Source: Thiohalocapsa sp.
GTDB taxonomy: Bacteria > Pseudomonadota > Gammaproteobacteria > Chromatiales > Chromatiaceae
Length of the DNA stretch: 64,000 nucleotides
NCBI GenBank assembly: GCA_028277725.1
Contig: JANQFX010000105.1
Span: 18,516-82,515 of the forward strand
Direction of reading: 5' to 3'
Shown: piece after piece, positions 53,198 through 63,803 of the stretch
How positions within the stretch are numbered: position 1 is the first letter of the stretch
How the letters are laid out: the number at the start of each line of letters is the position of its first letter
The notes under the pieces: generated by a model
Databases searched by the model: none
What the model was told of the DNA's origin: nothing
The model's input: the letters and a program-made list of their open reading frames with translations, nothing else
Translations under genes and position numbers: made by a program

Positions 53198-53201
<4 letters not shown>
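51810..53201 (-). CDS. sufD: Fe-S cluster assembly scaffold subunit SufD
   Basis: 463 residues. Typical SufD elements are RKNEGWRYTGLQALLQQGFA, the beta-helix core and SSRENFKGIVHGKGKAVFDG, DAQQTDAAMSNRNLLLSQNA, KCSHGTTVGQIEPEMLFYLR near the C-terminus. The His in the CSHGTTVG motif that participates in cluster assembly is present. Its ATG overlaps the sufC stop (ATGA), so the two are coupled. It forms SufBC2D on which clusters are built. The first 40 residues are disordered. Confidence 0.96.
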
Positions 53202-53950
<749 letters not shown>

Positions 53951-54093
53951 ATTCGACTCCAATGGCGCGCTGGGCCCACGCATCGGGCGACAACCCTTGC
54001 GGCGGGCGCAGCTCGCACCTGTGGCAATGGCGCGCCACGTCGTGAAGGCGCGCGCATGTTGTGGTGTTCTTTGTTCGGCGTTGTGGTCTGCAA

Positions 54094-55590
<1,497 letters not shown>

Positions 55591-55624
55591 CGCTTGCTCC
55601 GATTTCTTAGTGTATTGCTAGGTT

Positions 55625-55652
55625 ATTGTATTGTGCGTCGCGCTGGTTTCAA
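55625..55652 (-). promoter_or_regulatory. Candidate promoter of the suf operon
   Basis: Minus strand TTGAAA (complement of 55647-55652), a 16-base spacer and TACAAT (complement of 55625-55630), pointing to sufB 35 bases downstream of the -10. A match of 5/6 in each hexamer. Confidence 0.6.
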
Positions 55653-55765
55653 GGCGTCGCGGGCGCGGAAATGCCGCGGCCCGCTGTGAGGGCTTGAGTG
55701 CGGACGGCACCGAGGCGCCTAGACCCCGACATCGGCGAGTCTACCTTCATCGAGCTGGGTCCGCA

Positions 55766-55794
55766 TTGAAATAGAGAACAATTCGCATTATTTT
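55766..55794 (+). promoter_or_regulatory. fbpA promoter overlapped by a Fur box
   Basis: TTGAAA (55766-55771), a 17-base spacer and TATTTT (55789-55794) form a promoter. Within it 55774-55792, read on the minus strand as AATAATGCGAATTGTTCTC, matches the 19-base Fur consensus at about 13 positions. Fur with iron would repress fbpABC. Confidence 0.7.
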
Positions 55795-55857
55795 CCGCGT
55801 CGCCGACCAAGTTGCCGGCGGCTTCGACTCTCTACAACGACGGACAAACCAACAACC

Positions 55858-56898
55858 ATGCGCATCGCTTCTGTTCTGACCCTGCTCGCCGTCTCCGGCG
55901 GCCTCACCCTGCCCCTGATCGCCAGCGCCGACGACGCTGAGGTGAATCTCTACTCCGCCCGCAAGGAAGCCCTGATCAAACCCCTGCTGGACCGCTTCAC
56001 CGAGGACACCGGAATTGAGGTCAACCTCGTCACCGGCAAGGCTGACGCACTCCTGGAACGCCTGAAGAGCGAGGGCGGCAACAGCCCCGCGGACCTGCTG
56101 GTGACCGTGGACGCCGGAAATCTGTACCGCGCCAAGGAAGCCGGACTGACCCAGGCGGTCGAGTCCGAGACCCTCACCAAGGCCGTACCGGCAACCTATC
56201 GCGACCCCGAAGGCCATTGGTTCGGGCTGTCGCTGCGCGCACGCCCGATCATGTACGCGACCGACCGGGTCGACCCCGAGGAACTCAGCACCTACGAGGC
56301 CCTCGCCGACGAGCGCTGGCATAAGCGCATCTGCATCCGCTCGTCCAGCAACGTCTACAACCAATCCCTGGTGGCGTCCATTATCGCAGCCAACGGGGCC
56401 GAAGCGACAGAGGAATGGGCGCAGGCCATCGTCGCCAACATGGCCCGTCCGCCCCAGGGCGGCGACCGCGACCAGATCAAGGCGGTTGCGGCGGGCCAAT
56501 GCGACATCGCCATCGCAAACACCTACTACCTGGCAGGCATGCTCAAGTCCGACGACCCGGGCGCGTTGGAACCGGCGCAGCAAGTCGCGGTGTTCTGGCC
56601 GAACCAATCGGGAGCGGGCGACGCCCGCGGCACCCACGTCAACGTTAGCGGCGCGACGCTACTGAAGTCCTCGAGGAACCAGGACGCGGCGGTGAAGCTG
56701 ATGGAGTTCCTGCTGACGCCCAAGTCCCAAGCCTGGTACGCCGACACCAACGGCGAGTACCCCGTCCTAGCGGGCGTCGGCATGAGCCCGGTGCTCGCGG
56801 CGTGGGGCGAGTTCGAAGCCGACGACCTAGACCTGGTCCAACTCGGCCAAGGCAACGCCGAGGCCGTCAAGCTGATGGATCGGGCGGGTTGGAAGTAG
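55858..56898 (+). CDS. fbpA: Ferric iron ABC transporter periplasmic binding protein
   Basis: 346 residues. A signal peptide (SVLTLLAVSGGLTLPLIASA) precedes the FbpA/FutA/AfuA fold (VNLYSARKEALIKPLLDRFT...; LLVTVDAGNLYRAKEAGLTQ; FGLSLRARPIMYATDRVDP; AIANTYYLAGML with the Tyr pair that binds iron). It captures Fe3+ in the periplasm for FbpB/FbpC. It is preceded by a Fur box and followed by a strong hairpin, after which the permease gene begins 377 bases later. Iron uptake supports the Fe-S-rich Dsr and Suf systems. Confidence 0.95.
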   Translation: MRIASVLTLLAVSGGLTLPLIASADDAEVNLYSARKEALIKPLLDRFTEDTGIEVNLVTGKADALLERLKSEGGNSPADLLVTVDAGNLYRAKEAGLTQAVESETLTKAVPATYRDPEGHWFGLSLRARPIMYATDRVDPEELSTYEALADERWHKRICIRSSSNVYNQSLVASIIAANGAEATEEWAQAIVANMARPPQGGDRDQIKAVAAGQCDIAIANTYYLAGMLKSDDPGALEPAQQVAVFWPNQSGAGDARGTHVNVSGATLLKSSRNQDAAVKLMEFLLTPKSQAWYADTNGEYPVLAGVGMSPVLAAWGEFEADDLDLVQLGQGNAEAVKLMDRAGWK

Positions 56899-56953
56899 CT
56901 CCCTAGCCGGCGTCGAACGGTGCCTTGATAGGGACCACTCAGGCTTCAGCAAC

Positions 56954-56975
56954 GGATGCCGGGGTACCGGCATCC
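56954..56975 (+). terminator. Hairpin between fbpA and fbpB
   Basis: A perfect 9-base inverted repeat GGATGCCGG/CCGGCATCC with loop GGTA, 55 bases after the fbpA stop. It has no T-run, so it may be an attenuator or mRNA stabiliser that keeps fbpA at a higher level than fbpB and fbpC. Confidence 0.5.
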
Positions 56976-57275
56976 GACCACTCGACCCCAATTGAGGCGG
57001 CAGGCTGCCGGTGGCAGAGGACAGTGAACGATGAGCTGCTCGCTTGAGTCGATCGCCGCTGCTCGAATAAGGAGCTTGAACCGCCGCGCTGAAGCGCCTG
57101 CAATTCACGGCAAGCGCCACGCGGGATCCGCGGCGCGTGCGCGCTGTCATCACAGCCGACGCACCCCGATCCGCAAGCCGCCGGCGGCGGCCCGCCGCCC
57201 AGGAGACCCGCGGTCGACGACCATACCTGCCCGCCCCGCGGCCCCCTTCCGATTCGCAGCCTAGTCTTGATCCAC
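56976..57275. other. About 300-base gene-free stretch before fbpB
   Basis: Frames here on both strands are Arg/Pro/Ser-rich with no recognisable protein. One minus-strand frame includes TVLCHRQPAASIG, which could be a degraded fragment of something, but I cannot assign it. No clear promoter was seen for fbpB. Confidence 0.4.
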
Positions 57276-58949
57276 GTGACCCTCGATCGATCTGCGCGCC
57301 CCGGTAGGCGCCGACGCCCGTTCGCGGACGCCCTGTCCGTCTCGGTGCTCGGTGTCGCCTTGATCCTCGCCCTGCCGGTGCTCGTGGTCGGCGGCTTCGT
57401 CGTCGTGCCCACAGGCGAGGTCTGGTCACACCTGGCGGCCACCGTGCTGCCGGACTACATCAGGAACTCGCTGCTGCTGATGCTCGGCGTCGCCGTCGGC
57501 ACGCTGATCGGAGGCGTCGGCACGGCCTGGCTGACGAGCATGTGCCGGTTTCCAGGGCGCGGCTTCTTCGAGTGGGCCCTGCTGCTGCCCATGGCCATGC
57601 CCGCCTACATCATCGCCTACACCTATACGGGCATGCTCGACTATGCGGGGCCAGTGCAGACGCTCATCCGGGACCTCACCGGCTGGGGCTATGGCGACTA
57701 CTGGTTCCAGCAGGTGCGCTCGCTGCCCGGCGCGGCCCTGATGCTGTCGCTGGTGCTCTACCCTTACGTGTACCTGCTGACGCGCGCGGCCTTCCTGAGC
57801 CAGTCGCTTTGCGTGCTCGACGTGAGCCGGACCTTGGGCAACGGGCCCTGGCGGACCTTTTTCGACGTGGCCCTGCCGCTGGCGCGCCCGGCCATCGTTG
57901 CCGGGCTTTCGCTCGCGCTGATGGAGACGCTGGCGGACTACGGCACGGTGCAGTACTTCGGTGTGCCGACCTTCACCACCGGTATCTTCCGCACCTGGTT
58001 CGGCCTCGGCAGCCCCGCCGCCGCGGCGCAGCTCTCGGCGATGCTGCTGGCATTCGTGTTCGCGCTCATCCTGCTGGAGCGTTTCTCGCGTCGGGATGCG
58101 CGCTATCACCACACCAGTCAGCGCGAGCAGGCCATTCGTCGCATCCCGCTGCGCGAGCGCGGTGCGGCGCTGGCGGTGGCCTTCTGCGCCCTGCCGGTGC
58201 TGTTCGGCTTTCTCCTGCCCGCGGGGCAACTGGCGGTCTGGTCGGTGACGGTGGTCGAGAAGGGCTTCAGCACCGAGTTCGTCCGACTCGCGGCCAACAG
58301 CCTGCTGCTCGCCGCCGCGGCGGCCGTGCTGGCCTTGCTGCTGGCTCTGTTGCTGGCCTACGGGCGCCGGCTGCGGCCCGACGAGGTGATCGGCGGCGCC
58401 GTACGCGTGGCCGGCATGGGCTATGCCGTGCCGGGCACGGTCATCGCGGTCGGGGTCATGTTGCCCTTCGCCTGGCTGGACAACGGCATCGACGCCTTGC
58501 TGCGTGCCACGCTCGGCGTCTCCACAGGGCTGCTGCTGAGCGGGACCCTGTTCGCACTGCTGTTCGCCTACCTGGTCCGCTTCCTGGCCGTGTCCCTGCA
58601 GACGGTCGAGACGGGCCTCGGCAAGGTAAAGCCGTCCATGGACGAGGCCGCCCGGTCCATGGGCCTCTCCGGCGGCGCCATCCTGCGGCGCGTGCACATC
58701 CCGATGCTCCGCGGCAGCCTGCTGACGGCGCTGTTGCTGGTGTTCGTGGACGTGCTCAAGGAACTGCCGGCGACGCTGATCCTGCGGCCGTTCGACTTCA
58801 ACACCCTCGCGGTGCGAGCCTATGAACTCGCCTCCGACGAGCGCCTGGCGGACTCCGGCCCGGCGGCACTGACCATCGTCGCCGCCGGACTGCTGCCGGT
58901 GATCCTATTGAGCCGCTCCATTACCCGGTCCCGCCATGCAGATCCCTGA
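57276..58949 (+). CDS. fbpB: Ferric iron ABC transporter permease
   Basis: About 557 residues with 12 membrane helices in two halves, each ending with an EAA-type motif (DVSRTLGNGPWRTFFDVALP in the first half, DEAARSMGLSGGAILRRVHI in the second) that docks the ATPase. FbpB-type single-chain permeases import Fe3+. Start is uncertain: GTG 57276 is used, TTG 57267 is nearby, and neither has a strong ribosome site. It overlaps fbpC by 14 bases, indicating translational coupling. Confidence 0.94.
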   Translation: MTLDRSARPGRRRRPFADALSVSVLGVALILALPVLVVGGFVVVPTGEVWSHLAATVLPDYIRNSLLLMLGVAVGTLIGGVGTAWLTSMCRFPGRGFFEWALLLPMAMPAYIIAYTYTGMLDYAGPVQTLIRDLTGWGYGDYWFQQVRSLPGAALMLSLVLYPYVYLLTRAAFLSQSLCVLDVSRTLGNGPWRTFFDVALPLARPAIVAGLSLALMETLADYGTVQYFGVPTFTTGIFRTWFGLGSPAAAAQLSAMLLAFVFALILLERFSRRDARYHHTSQREQAIRRIPLRERGAALAVAFCALPVLFGFLLPAGQLAVWSVTVVEKGFSTEFVRLAANSLLLAAAAAVLALLLALLLAYGRRLRPDEVIGGAVRVAGMGYAVPGTVIAVGVMLPFAWLDNGIDALLRATLGVSTGLLLSGTLFALLFAYLVRFLAVSLQTVETGLGKVKPSMDEAARSMGLSGGAILRRVHIPMLRGSLLTALLLVFVDVLKELPATLILRPFDFNTLAVRAYELASDERLADSGPAALTIVAAGLLPVILLSRSITRSRHADP

Positions 58950-60060
58950 CGTCATGCCCGACCCTGCCCCATCGACGGGCGCGCCCATCACCGCCGGGAC
59001 CGACGCCGATAAGCCCCTGTCGGTCAGCGAGGTCGACGTCAGCTATGGCGACAGACCGGTGGTGCGTGACGTGAGCTTCGAGCTGGAGCCCGGCAGCATC
59101 GGTTGCCTGCTCGGCCCCAGCGGCTGCGGCAAGACGACGCTGCTGCGCGCCATCGCCGGGTTCGAGCCCGTCAGCCACGGTGAGATCCGCCTGCGCGGCG
59201 AGCTGGTGGCCAGGCCCGGCTTCACGCTGGCGCCCGAGCGCCGGCACATCGGCATGGTGTTCCAGGACTTCGCGCTCTTCCCGCACCTGAACGTCAGCGC
59301 CAACATCGCCTTCGGCCTGCGCGAGCTGCCGCGCCCGGAGCGCCGTCGGCGGGTCGGCGAACTGCTGGAGCTGGTCGGGCTCAGCGGCGCCGCCCGCCTG
59401 TATCCGCACGAACTCTCCGGCGGCATGCAGCAGCGCGTCGCCCTCGCCCGTGCCATGGCGCCGCGCCCGCGCATTTTGCTCATGGACGAGCCCTTCTCCA
59501 GCATGGACGCGGAACTGCGCGAACAGCTGGCCCGCGAGGTGCGCGACCTGCTGAACCGCGAGGGCATGACCGCCATCCTGGTCACCCACGACCAGCTGGA
59601 GGCCTTCGCCATGGCGGACCTGATCGGCGTCATCGGCGACGGCCGCGTGCACCAGTGGGGCTCGGGCTTCAGCCTCTACCATGAGCCCGCGGACCGCTTC
59701 GTCGCGGGATTCATCGGCCAGGGCGTGCTCCTGCCCGCGCTGGTCCATGACGACACGCGGGTCAAGACCGAGCTCGGCCGCGTCGCCGACCCACATCCGC
59801 ATGGATTGGAACCGGGCACCACGGCCGAGGTGCTGATCCGGCCGGATGACATGCTCTACGACGAGTCCAGCCCGCACACGGCAACCGTGGTGGAACGGGC
59901 CTTCCGCGGTGCCGAGTTCCTCTATACCCTGCGACTGCAGAGCGGTACCGAAGTCCTGTGTCTGGTGCCCAGCCATCACCGCCACGCCGTCGGCGAGGAG
60001 ATCGGCATCCGGCTGCAGGCGGATCACCTGGCGGTGTTTCCGGCTGCGACACCGCCCTGA
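58936..60060 (+). CDS. fbpC: Ferric iron ABC transporter ATPase
   Basis: 374 residues. Walker A is LLGPSGCGKTTLL, the Q-loop is GMVFQDFALFPHL, the signature is HELSGGMQQRVALARAM, Walker B is RILLMDEPFSSMD and the switch His is in LVTHDQLEAFAM. A C-terminal TOBE-like regulatory domain follows (about 290-370, TTAEVLIRPDDMLYD onward). An N-terminal 30-residue extension precedes the fold. It powers FbpABC and overlaps fbpB by 14 bases. The RuBisCO-like gene follows 81 bases later. Confidence 0.95.
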   Translation: MQIPDVMPDPAPSTGAPITAGTDADKPLSVSEVDVSYGDRPVVRDVSFELEPGSIGCLLGPSGCGKTTLLRAIAGFEPVSHGEIRLRGELVARPGFTLAPERRHIGMVFQDFALFPHLNVSANIAFGLRELPRPERRRRVGELLELVGLSGAARLYPHELSGGMQQRVALARAMAPRPRILLMDEPFSSMDAELREQLAREVRDLLNREGMTAILVTHDQLEAFAMADLIGVIGDGRVHQWGSGFSLYHEPADRFVAGFIGQGVLLPALVHDDTRVKTELGRVADPHPHGLEPGTTAEVLIRPDDMLYDESSPHTATVVERAFRGAEFLYTLRLQSGTEVLCLVPSHHRHAVGEEIGIRLQADHLAVFPAATPP

Positions 60061-60141
60061 ACCCCGCCGATCGAGACGGCCCGTCACACAGATCCAGCCC
60101 AGACCCAGCCAAGCTCCCGCCCAACCCAACCGAGCCCCCGG

Positions 60142-61299
60142 ATGAGCATCAAAGACCCCAAGCCCCTCGACCTGAGCGGCGAGCGACTGGCGGCGACCTA
60201 TCGCATCCAAGCGGACGACGAGGCGGCCGCGCTGGGGCGAGCCCATACCATCTGCCTGGAACAGACGGTCGAATTCCCCGCGGCACTGATCCCGAACGAC
60301 GCGATACGCCAGCAGATCGTCGGCACCGTCGCGCACCTGGCAACCGCCGACCAGGGCGGCTGGGAGGTGGTGATTCGCTACCCGGTGGAGGCCGCCGGCG
60401 GCGAGCTGACGCAGCTGATCAACCTGCTGTTCGGCAACATCAGCCTGCAGCCGGGCGTCCGCTTGCTGGACTTCTCGCTGCCGGAGTCGGTCCTGGCGGA
60501 GGTGCGCGGGCCGCGCTTCGGCGTCGATGGCCTGCGCGACCTGCTAGACGTCCACGGCCGACCGCTCCTGTGCACGGCGCTGAAGCCCATGGGGCTGTCG
60601 GCACCGGCCCTGGCGGACCTCGCCTACGAGCTGGCGCTGGGCGGCATCGATCTGATCAAGGACGACCATGGGCTCGCCAATCAGCCCTTCTCGCCGTTCC
60701 AAGAGCGCATCGAGCACTGCGCCGAGGCCGTGCGACGCGCGAACCAAGCAACGGGTCGGCGCTCGCTCTACCTACCCAACGTGACGGCTTCAGCGATGGA
60801 CATCCTTGAGCGCGCAGTCGCGGCGCGGGACGCTGGCGCCGGCGGGCTGCTATTCTGCCCCGGGCTCGCGGGCCTGGACGCCATGCGCATGCTCGCGGAC
60901 GACGACGACCTCGGCCTACCCATCCTGAGCCATCCGGCCTTCCTCGGCGGACTCGCGGTCGACGCCCGGACCGGCCTGTCGCATCGGGTACTCTACGGGC
61001 GGCTGAATCGGCTCGCCGGCGCCGACGCGGCCATCTTTCCGCACTTCGGCGGGCGATTCGCCTACTCCGAGGCCGAGTGCCGGGACATCGTCGACGGCTG
61101 CTCCGACGCCATGGGCCAGCTCGCACCCATCTTCCCGGTGCCCGCGGGCGGCATGACCCTGGAGCGGGTGCCGGAGCTGCGCCGGTTCTACGGAGCGGAT
61201 TCGGTGCTACTCATCGGCGGCGACCTGCACGCGGGCGACGGGGGGTTGGTCGCCCGTGCCGGGCGCTTTCGGGAGTTGGCCGGTCAGGCGGTCGGCTAG
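60142..61299 (+). CDS. RuBisCO-like protein (form IV)
   Basis: 385 residues of RuBisCO large-chain fold. The active-site alignment shows K148 in TALKPMGLS (K175 of RuBisCO), while K177 is Met. In GIDLIKDDHG, K173 matches carbamylated K201 and D175 matches D203, but His replaces E204. Loop 6 lacks its catalytic Lys (SHPAFLGGLAV). It is therefore not a CO2-fixing enzyme but a form IV RLP, a group found in purple sulfur bacteria and linked to sulfur or methylthio metabolism. It lies in the same direction as fbpABC, perhaps in the same operon, for no obvious reason. Confidence 0.9.
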   Translation: MSIKDPKPLDLSGERLAATYRIQADDEAAALGRAHTICLEQTVEFPAALIPNDAIRQQIVGTVAHLATADQGGWEVVIRYPVEAAGGELTQLINLLFGNISLQPGVRLLDFSLPESVLAEVRGPRFGVDGLRDLLDVHGRPLLCTALKPMGLSAPALADLAYELALGGIDLIKDDHGLANQPFSPFQERIEHCAEAVRRANQATGRRSLYLPNVTASAMDILERAVAARDAGAGGLLFCPGLAGLDAMRMLADDDDLGLPILSHPAFLGGLAVDARTGLSHRVLYGRLNRLAGADAAIFPHFGGRFAYSEAECRDIVDGCSDAMGQLAPIFPVPAGGMTLERVPELRRFYGADSVLLIGGDLHAGDGGLVARAGRFRELAGQAVG

Positions 61300-61372
61300 G
61301 CTGCGAGCCGGCTCCAGTCCGTACGGCGGCGCCTCGTGCAGCGTCGCTGAAGTGCGACGAACATGCTCGACT

Positions 61373-61412
61373 CGTTGTCGTAATCATTGTCGAATACTCG
61401 ATTACGACAACG
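61373..61412. repeat. Best copy of the dispersed GTCGTAATC / GATTACGAC element
   Basis: CGTTGTCGTAATC (61373-61385) and GATTACGACAACG (61400-61412) form a perfect 13-base inverted repeat with a 14-base spacer (ATTGTCGAATACTC). It sits in the convergent gap between the RuBisCO-like gene and tilS. Related half-sites occur at 2471, 21795, 42894 and 49877. Confidence 0.8.
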
Positions 61413-61466
61413 ATGCCGGCACAGCCGGCGGTGTGGGCTGGAGTTTTCGGGGGCAGTGCTCGGGGC

Positions 61467-62822
61467 TCAGTCTGGGCAAGGTCTGTAGGTCGTCCCTCCG
61501 ACGACCTCTGCGGCGAACCAGCCCCTCCGCCCCCAGGGGTGACCACGCCAGCCGAGGGCAACGAGCCGCGGGTCGCAAATCGCAACGCCGGCGACCCCGA
61601 GCAACCGACCGTCGCCGAGCAGCAGCGGCACCCGAGGCCGCAGCCAGGCGGGGATCCCTGCCTCCTGAAACAGGGCTTTGAGGTCGGCTCCGGGCCTGCC
61701 GGCGCGTCGGCAGCGCAGCCCGCTGGCGCCGAAGACGACGCGCAGGACAGGCACATGGGTGTCGGTCTCGAAGCGCCAGCTCAGCTCACCCAGGGGGTCC
61801 GGCAGGACCAGGCGCTCGCCGCTCGTGTCGACTGGATCGGCCGGCGGTCGCGGCAAGGGCGACATACCCAGCAGTTCGTCGCGATGCCGGCGCACCTCGC
61901 AACCACGCCAAGACACCAGTGGCTGGCGGTCCGGCGCCGCGTCCAGCACCTCGTCGATGATGCGTTGCAGATGGTTTCGGTCCGGCGGCCGAAAGCCCTG
62001 GCGCGAGAGCCAGCGCCGAAGCACCAGGCGCTGGCGGGGGACCTCCAGCGCGCGCAGGCGGGTGATGGACAGCGCATCGGGGGTGTCAACCGCCAACCCG
62101 TTCAGCAAGTCATCGGCGAGCCCGTCCAGCAGCGTGGCGGCCTCGGCGCAGTGGGCGGCCGAGCGGGCCAGGGTACGATCCAGTGCCGGCCAGCGGGCAC
62201 GCAGCAGCGGCAGCACGCCGCTGCGCAGCCGGGCCCGGTCGAGCCCCTGGTCGGCGTTGCTCGGGTCTTCGATCCAGTCCAGCCGATGCTCACGGGCGTA
62301 GTCGAGCAGCGCCGCGCGGGGTAGATCCAGCAGCGGGCGATACAACTCGCCCCGGCCGAGGGTGGCACGGACCGGCATCGCGGCCAAGCCATGCATGCCG
62401 GCGCCGCGCAGTAGCGCGAGCAGCAGGGTCTCGGCCTGGTCATCGCGGTGATGGGCCGTGGCGAGGACGTCGCCGGGTGCCAAGAGTCGACGAAAGGCGG
62501 CGTAGCGGGCCTCGCGCGCCTGCGCTTCGATGCTCTCGCCCGGTGCAGGCACGAGTTCGAGGCAATGGATCTGGAGCGGCACCTCAAGGTCGCGGCAGAC
62601 GGCCTCGCAGTGCTGCGCCCAGGCGTCGGCTGCTGGTTGCAGCCCGTGGTGGACGTGTACCGCCGAGAGTCGCAGCTGGAGGCACTCGCGCAGCCGTGCG
62701 CTCGCGTGCAGCAGGACGTTGGAGTCGAGCCCGCCGCTATAGCCGATCAGGAGGCTGCGCCCGCAGAGCGGCGCAAGCGTTTCGGCGAGTCGATCCAGGC
62801 TGAAGCGGTCGGCGGCCCGCAT
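61467..62822 (-). CDS. tilS: tRNA(Ile)-lysidine synthetase
   Basis: 451 residues. The PP-loop ATP-pyrophosphatase motif is IGYSGGLDSNVLLHA, followed by VHHGLQPAADAWAQHC and ATAHHRDDQAETLLLALLRG. A C-terminal TilS substrate-binding domain ends at SGLRCRRAGRPGADLKALFQ. It converts C34 of tRNA-Ile2 to lysidine so that AUA is read as Ile. Length is typical of gammaproteobacteria. It lies 24 bases downstream of accA on the minus strand, the usual accA-tilS order. Confidence 0.97.
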   Translation of the reverse strand: MRAADRFSLDRLAETLAPLCGRSLLIGYSGGLDSNVLLHASARLRECLQLRLSAVHVHHGLQPAADAWAQHCEAVCRDLEVPLQIHCLELVPAPGESIEAQAREARYAAFRRLLAPGDVLATAHHRDDQAETLLLALLRGAGMHGLAAMPVRATLGRGELYRPLLDLPRAALLDYAREHRLDWIEDPSNADQGLDRARLRSGVLPLLRARWPALDRTLARSAAHCAEAATLLDGLADDLLNGLAVDTPDALSITRLRALEVPRQRLVLRRWLSRQGFRPPDRNHLQRIIDEVLDAAPDRQPLVSWRGCEVRRHRDELLGMSPLPRPPADPVDTSGERLVLPDPLGELSWRFETDTHVPVLRVVFGASGLRCRRAGRPGADLKALFQEAGIPAWLRPRVPLLLGDGRLLGVAGVAICDPRLVALGWRGHPWGRRGWFAAEVVGGTTYRPCPD

Positions 62823-62846
62823 GCGCGGCGCTACATCGGACCGGAG

Positions 62847-63803
62847 TCAGTCCTTCAGGCGGCCGTAGCTGCGCAGGCGGTCGTAGCGCGCCGCGAGCAG
62901 GTGCTCCAGCGGCGTGGCGTCCAGCTCGCCCAGGGCCTCGATCAGTGTGCCCTTGAGGGCGCGGGCCATCTCGTCGAGATCGCGATGCGCGCCACCCAGG
63001 GGCTCAGGCACCACGGCGTCGACGAGGCCGAGGTCGTAGAGGCGCGACGAGGTGATGGCCATGGCCTCGGCCGCGAGCTGGGCCTTCTCGGCGGACTTCC
63101 AGAGGATGGAGGCACAGCCCTCGGGCGAGATCACCGAGTAGGTGCTGTACTGGAGCATGATCAGCCGGTCGCCCACGCCGATGGCGAGGGCGCCGCCGGA
63201 GCCGCCTTCGCCGGTGACGGTGCAGATGATCGGTACCCGCAACCCCGCCATGACCTGCAGGTTTTTGGCGATGGCCTCGCTCTGGCCTCGCTCCTCGGCG
63301 CCGACACCAGGATAGGCGCCCGGGGTGTCGATGAAGCTGAAGATCGGCAACCCGAAGCGCTCGGCGAGGTGCATGAGTCGCAACGCCTTACGATAGCCTT
63401 CCGGCCGCGGCATGCCGAAGTTGCGATGGATCTTCTCCTTGGTGTCGCGGCCCTTCTGGTGGCCCATGACCACCACGGACCGTCCATCGAGGCGCGCGAG
63501 ACCGCCGACGATGGCGGGATCGTCCGAAAACGCCCGGTCGCCGTGCAGCTCCTGGAAGTCGTCGAAGATGCGTCTAGCGTAGTCCAGGAAGTACGGCCGC
63601 AGCGGATGGCGCGAGAGCTGGGAGATCTGCCAAGGCGAGAGCTGCGAGAAGATCTGCTCCGTCAGGGCACGACTCTTGCCTTGGAGGTGCTCGATCTCGT
63701 CGGCGATGTTGATCTCGTTGTCGTCACCGACGTGACGAAGCTCCTCGATCTTGGCTTCGAGCTCGGCGACGGGCTGTTCGAAAGGGAGAAAGTTGAGGTC
63801 CAT
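62847..63803 (-). CDS. accA: Acetyl-CoA carboxylase carboxyltransferase alpha subunit
   Basis: 318 residues. Motifs typical of Acc[21 protein letters not shown] at the N-terminus, [56 protein letters not shown] and [20 protein letters not shown]. With AccD it transfers carboxyl from biotin to acetyl-CoA, the first step of fatty acid synthesis. tilS follows. dnaE, its frequent upstream neighbour in proteobacteria, is not seen in the 197 bases remaining. Confidence 0.97.
   Translation of the reverse strand: MDLNFLPFEQPVAELEAKIEELRHVGDDNEINIADEIEHLQGKSRALTEQIFSQLSPWQISQLSRHPLRPYFLDYARRIFDDFQELHGDRAFSDDPAIVGGLARLDGRSVVVMGHQKGRDTKEKIHRNFGMPRPEGYRKALRLMHLAERFGLPIFSFIDTPGAYPGVGAEERGQSEAIAKNLQVMAGLRVPIICTVTGEGGSGGALAIGVGDRLIMLQYSTYSVISPEGCASILWKSAEKAQLAAEAMAITSSRLYDLGLVDAVVPEPLGGAHRDLDEMARALKGTLIEALGELDATPLEHLLAARYDRLRSYGRLKD

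Noticed and set aside
60142..61299. Assignment as a CO2-fixing RuBisCO large subunit
   Set aside because: Essential residues (K177, E204, loop 6 Lys) are replaced.
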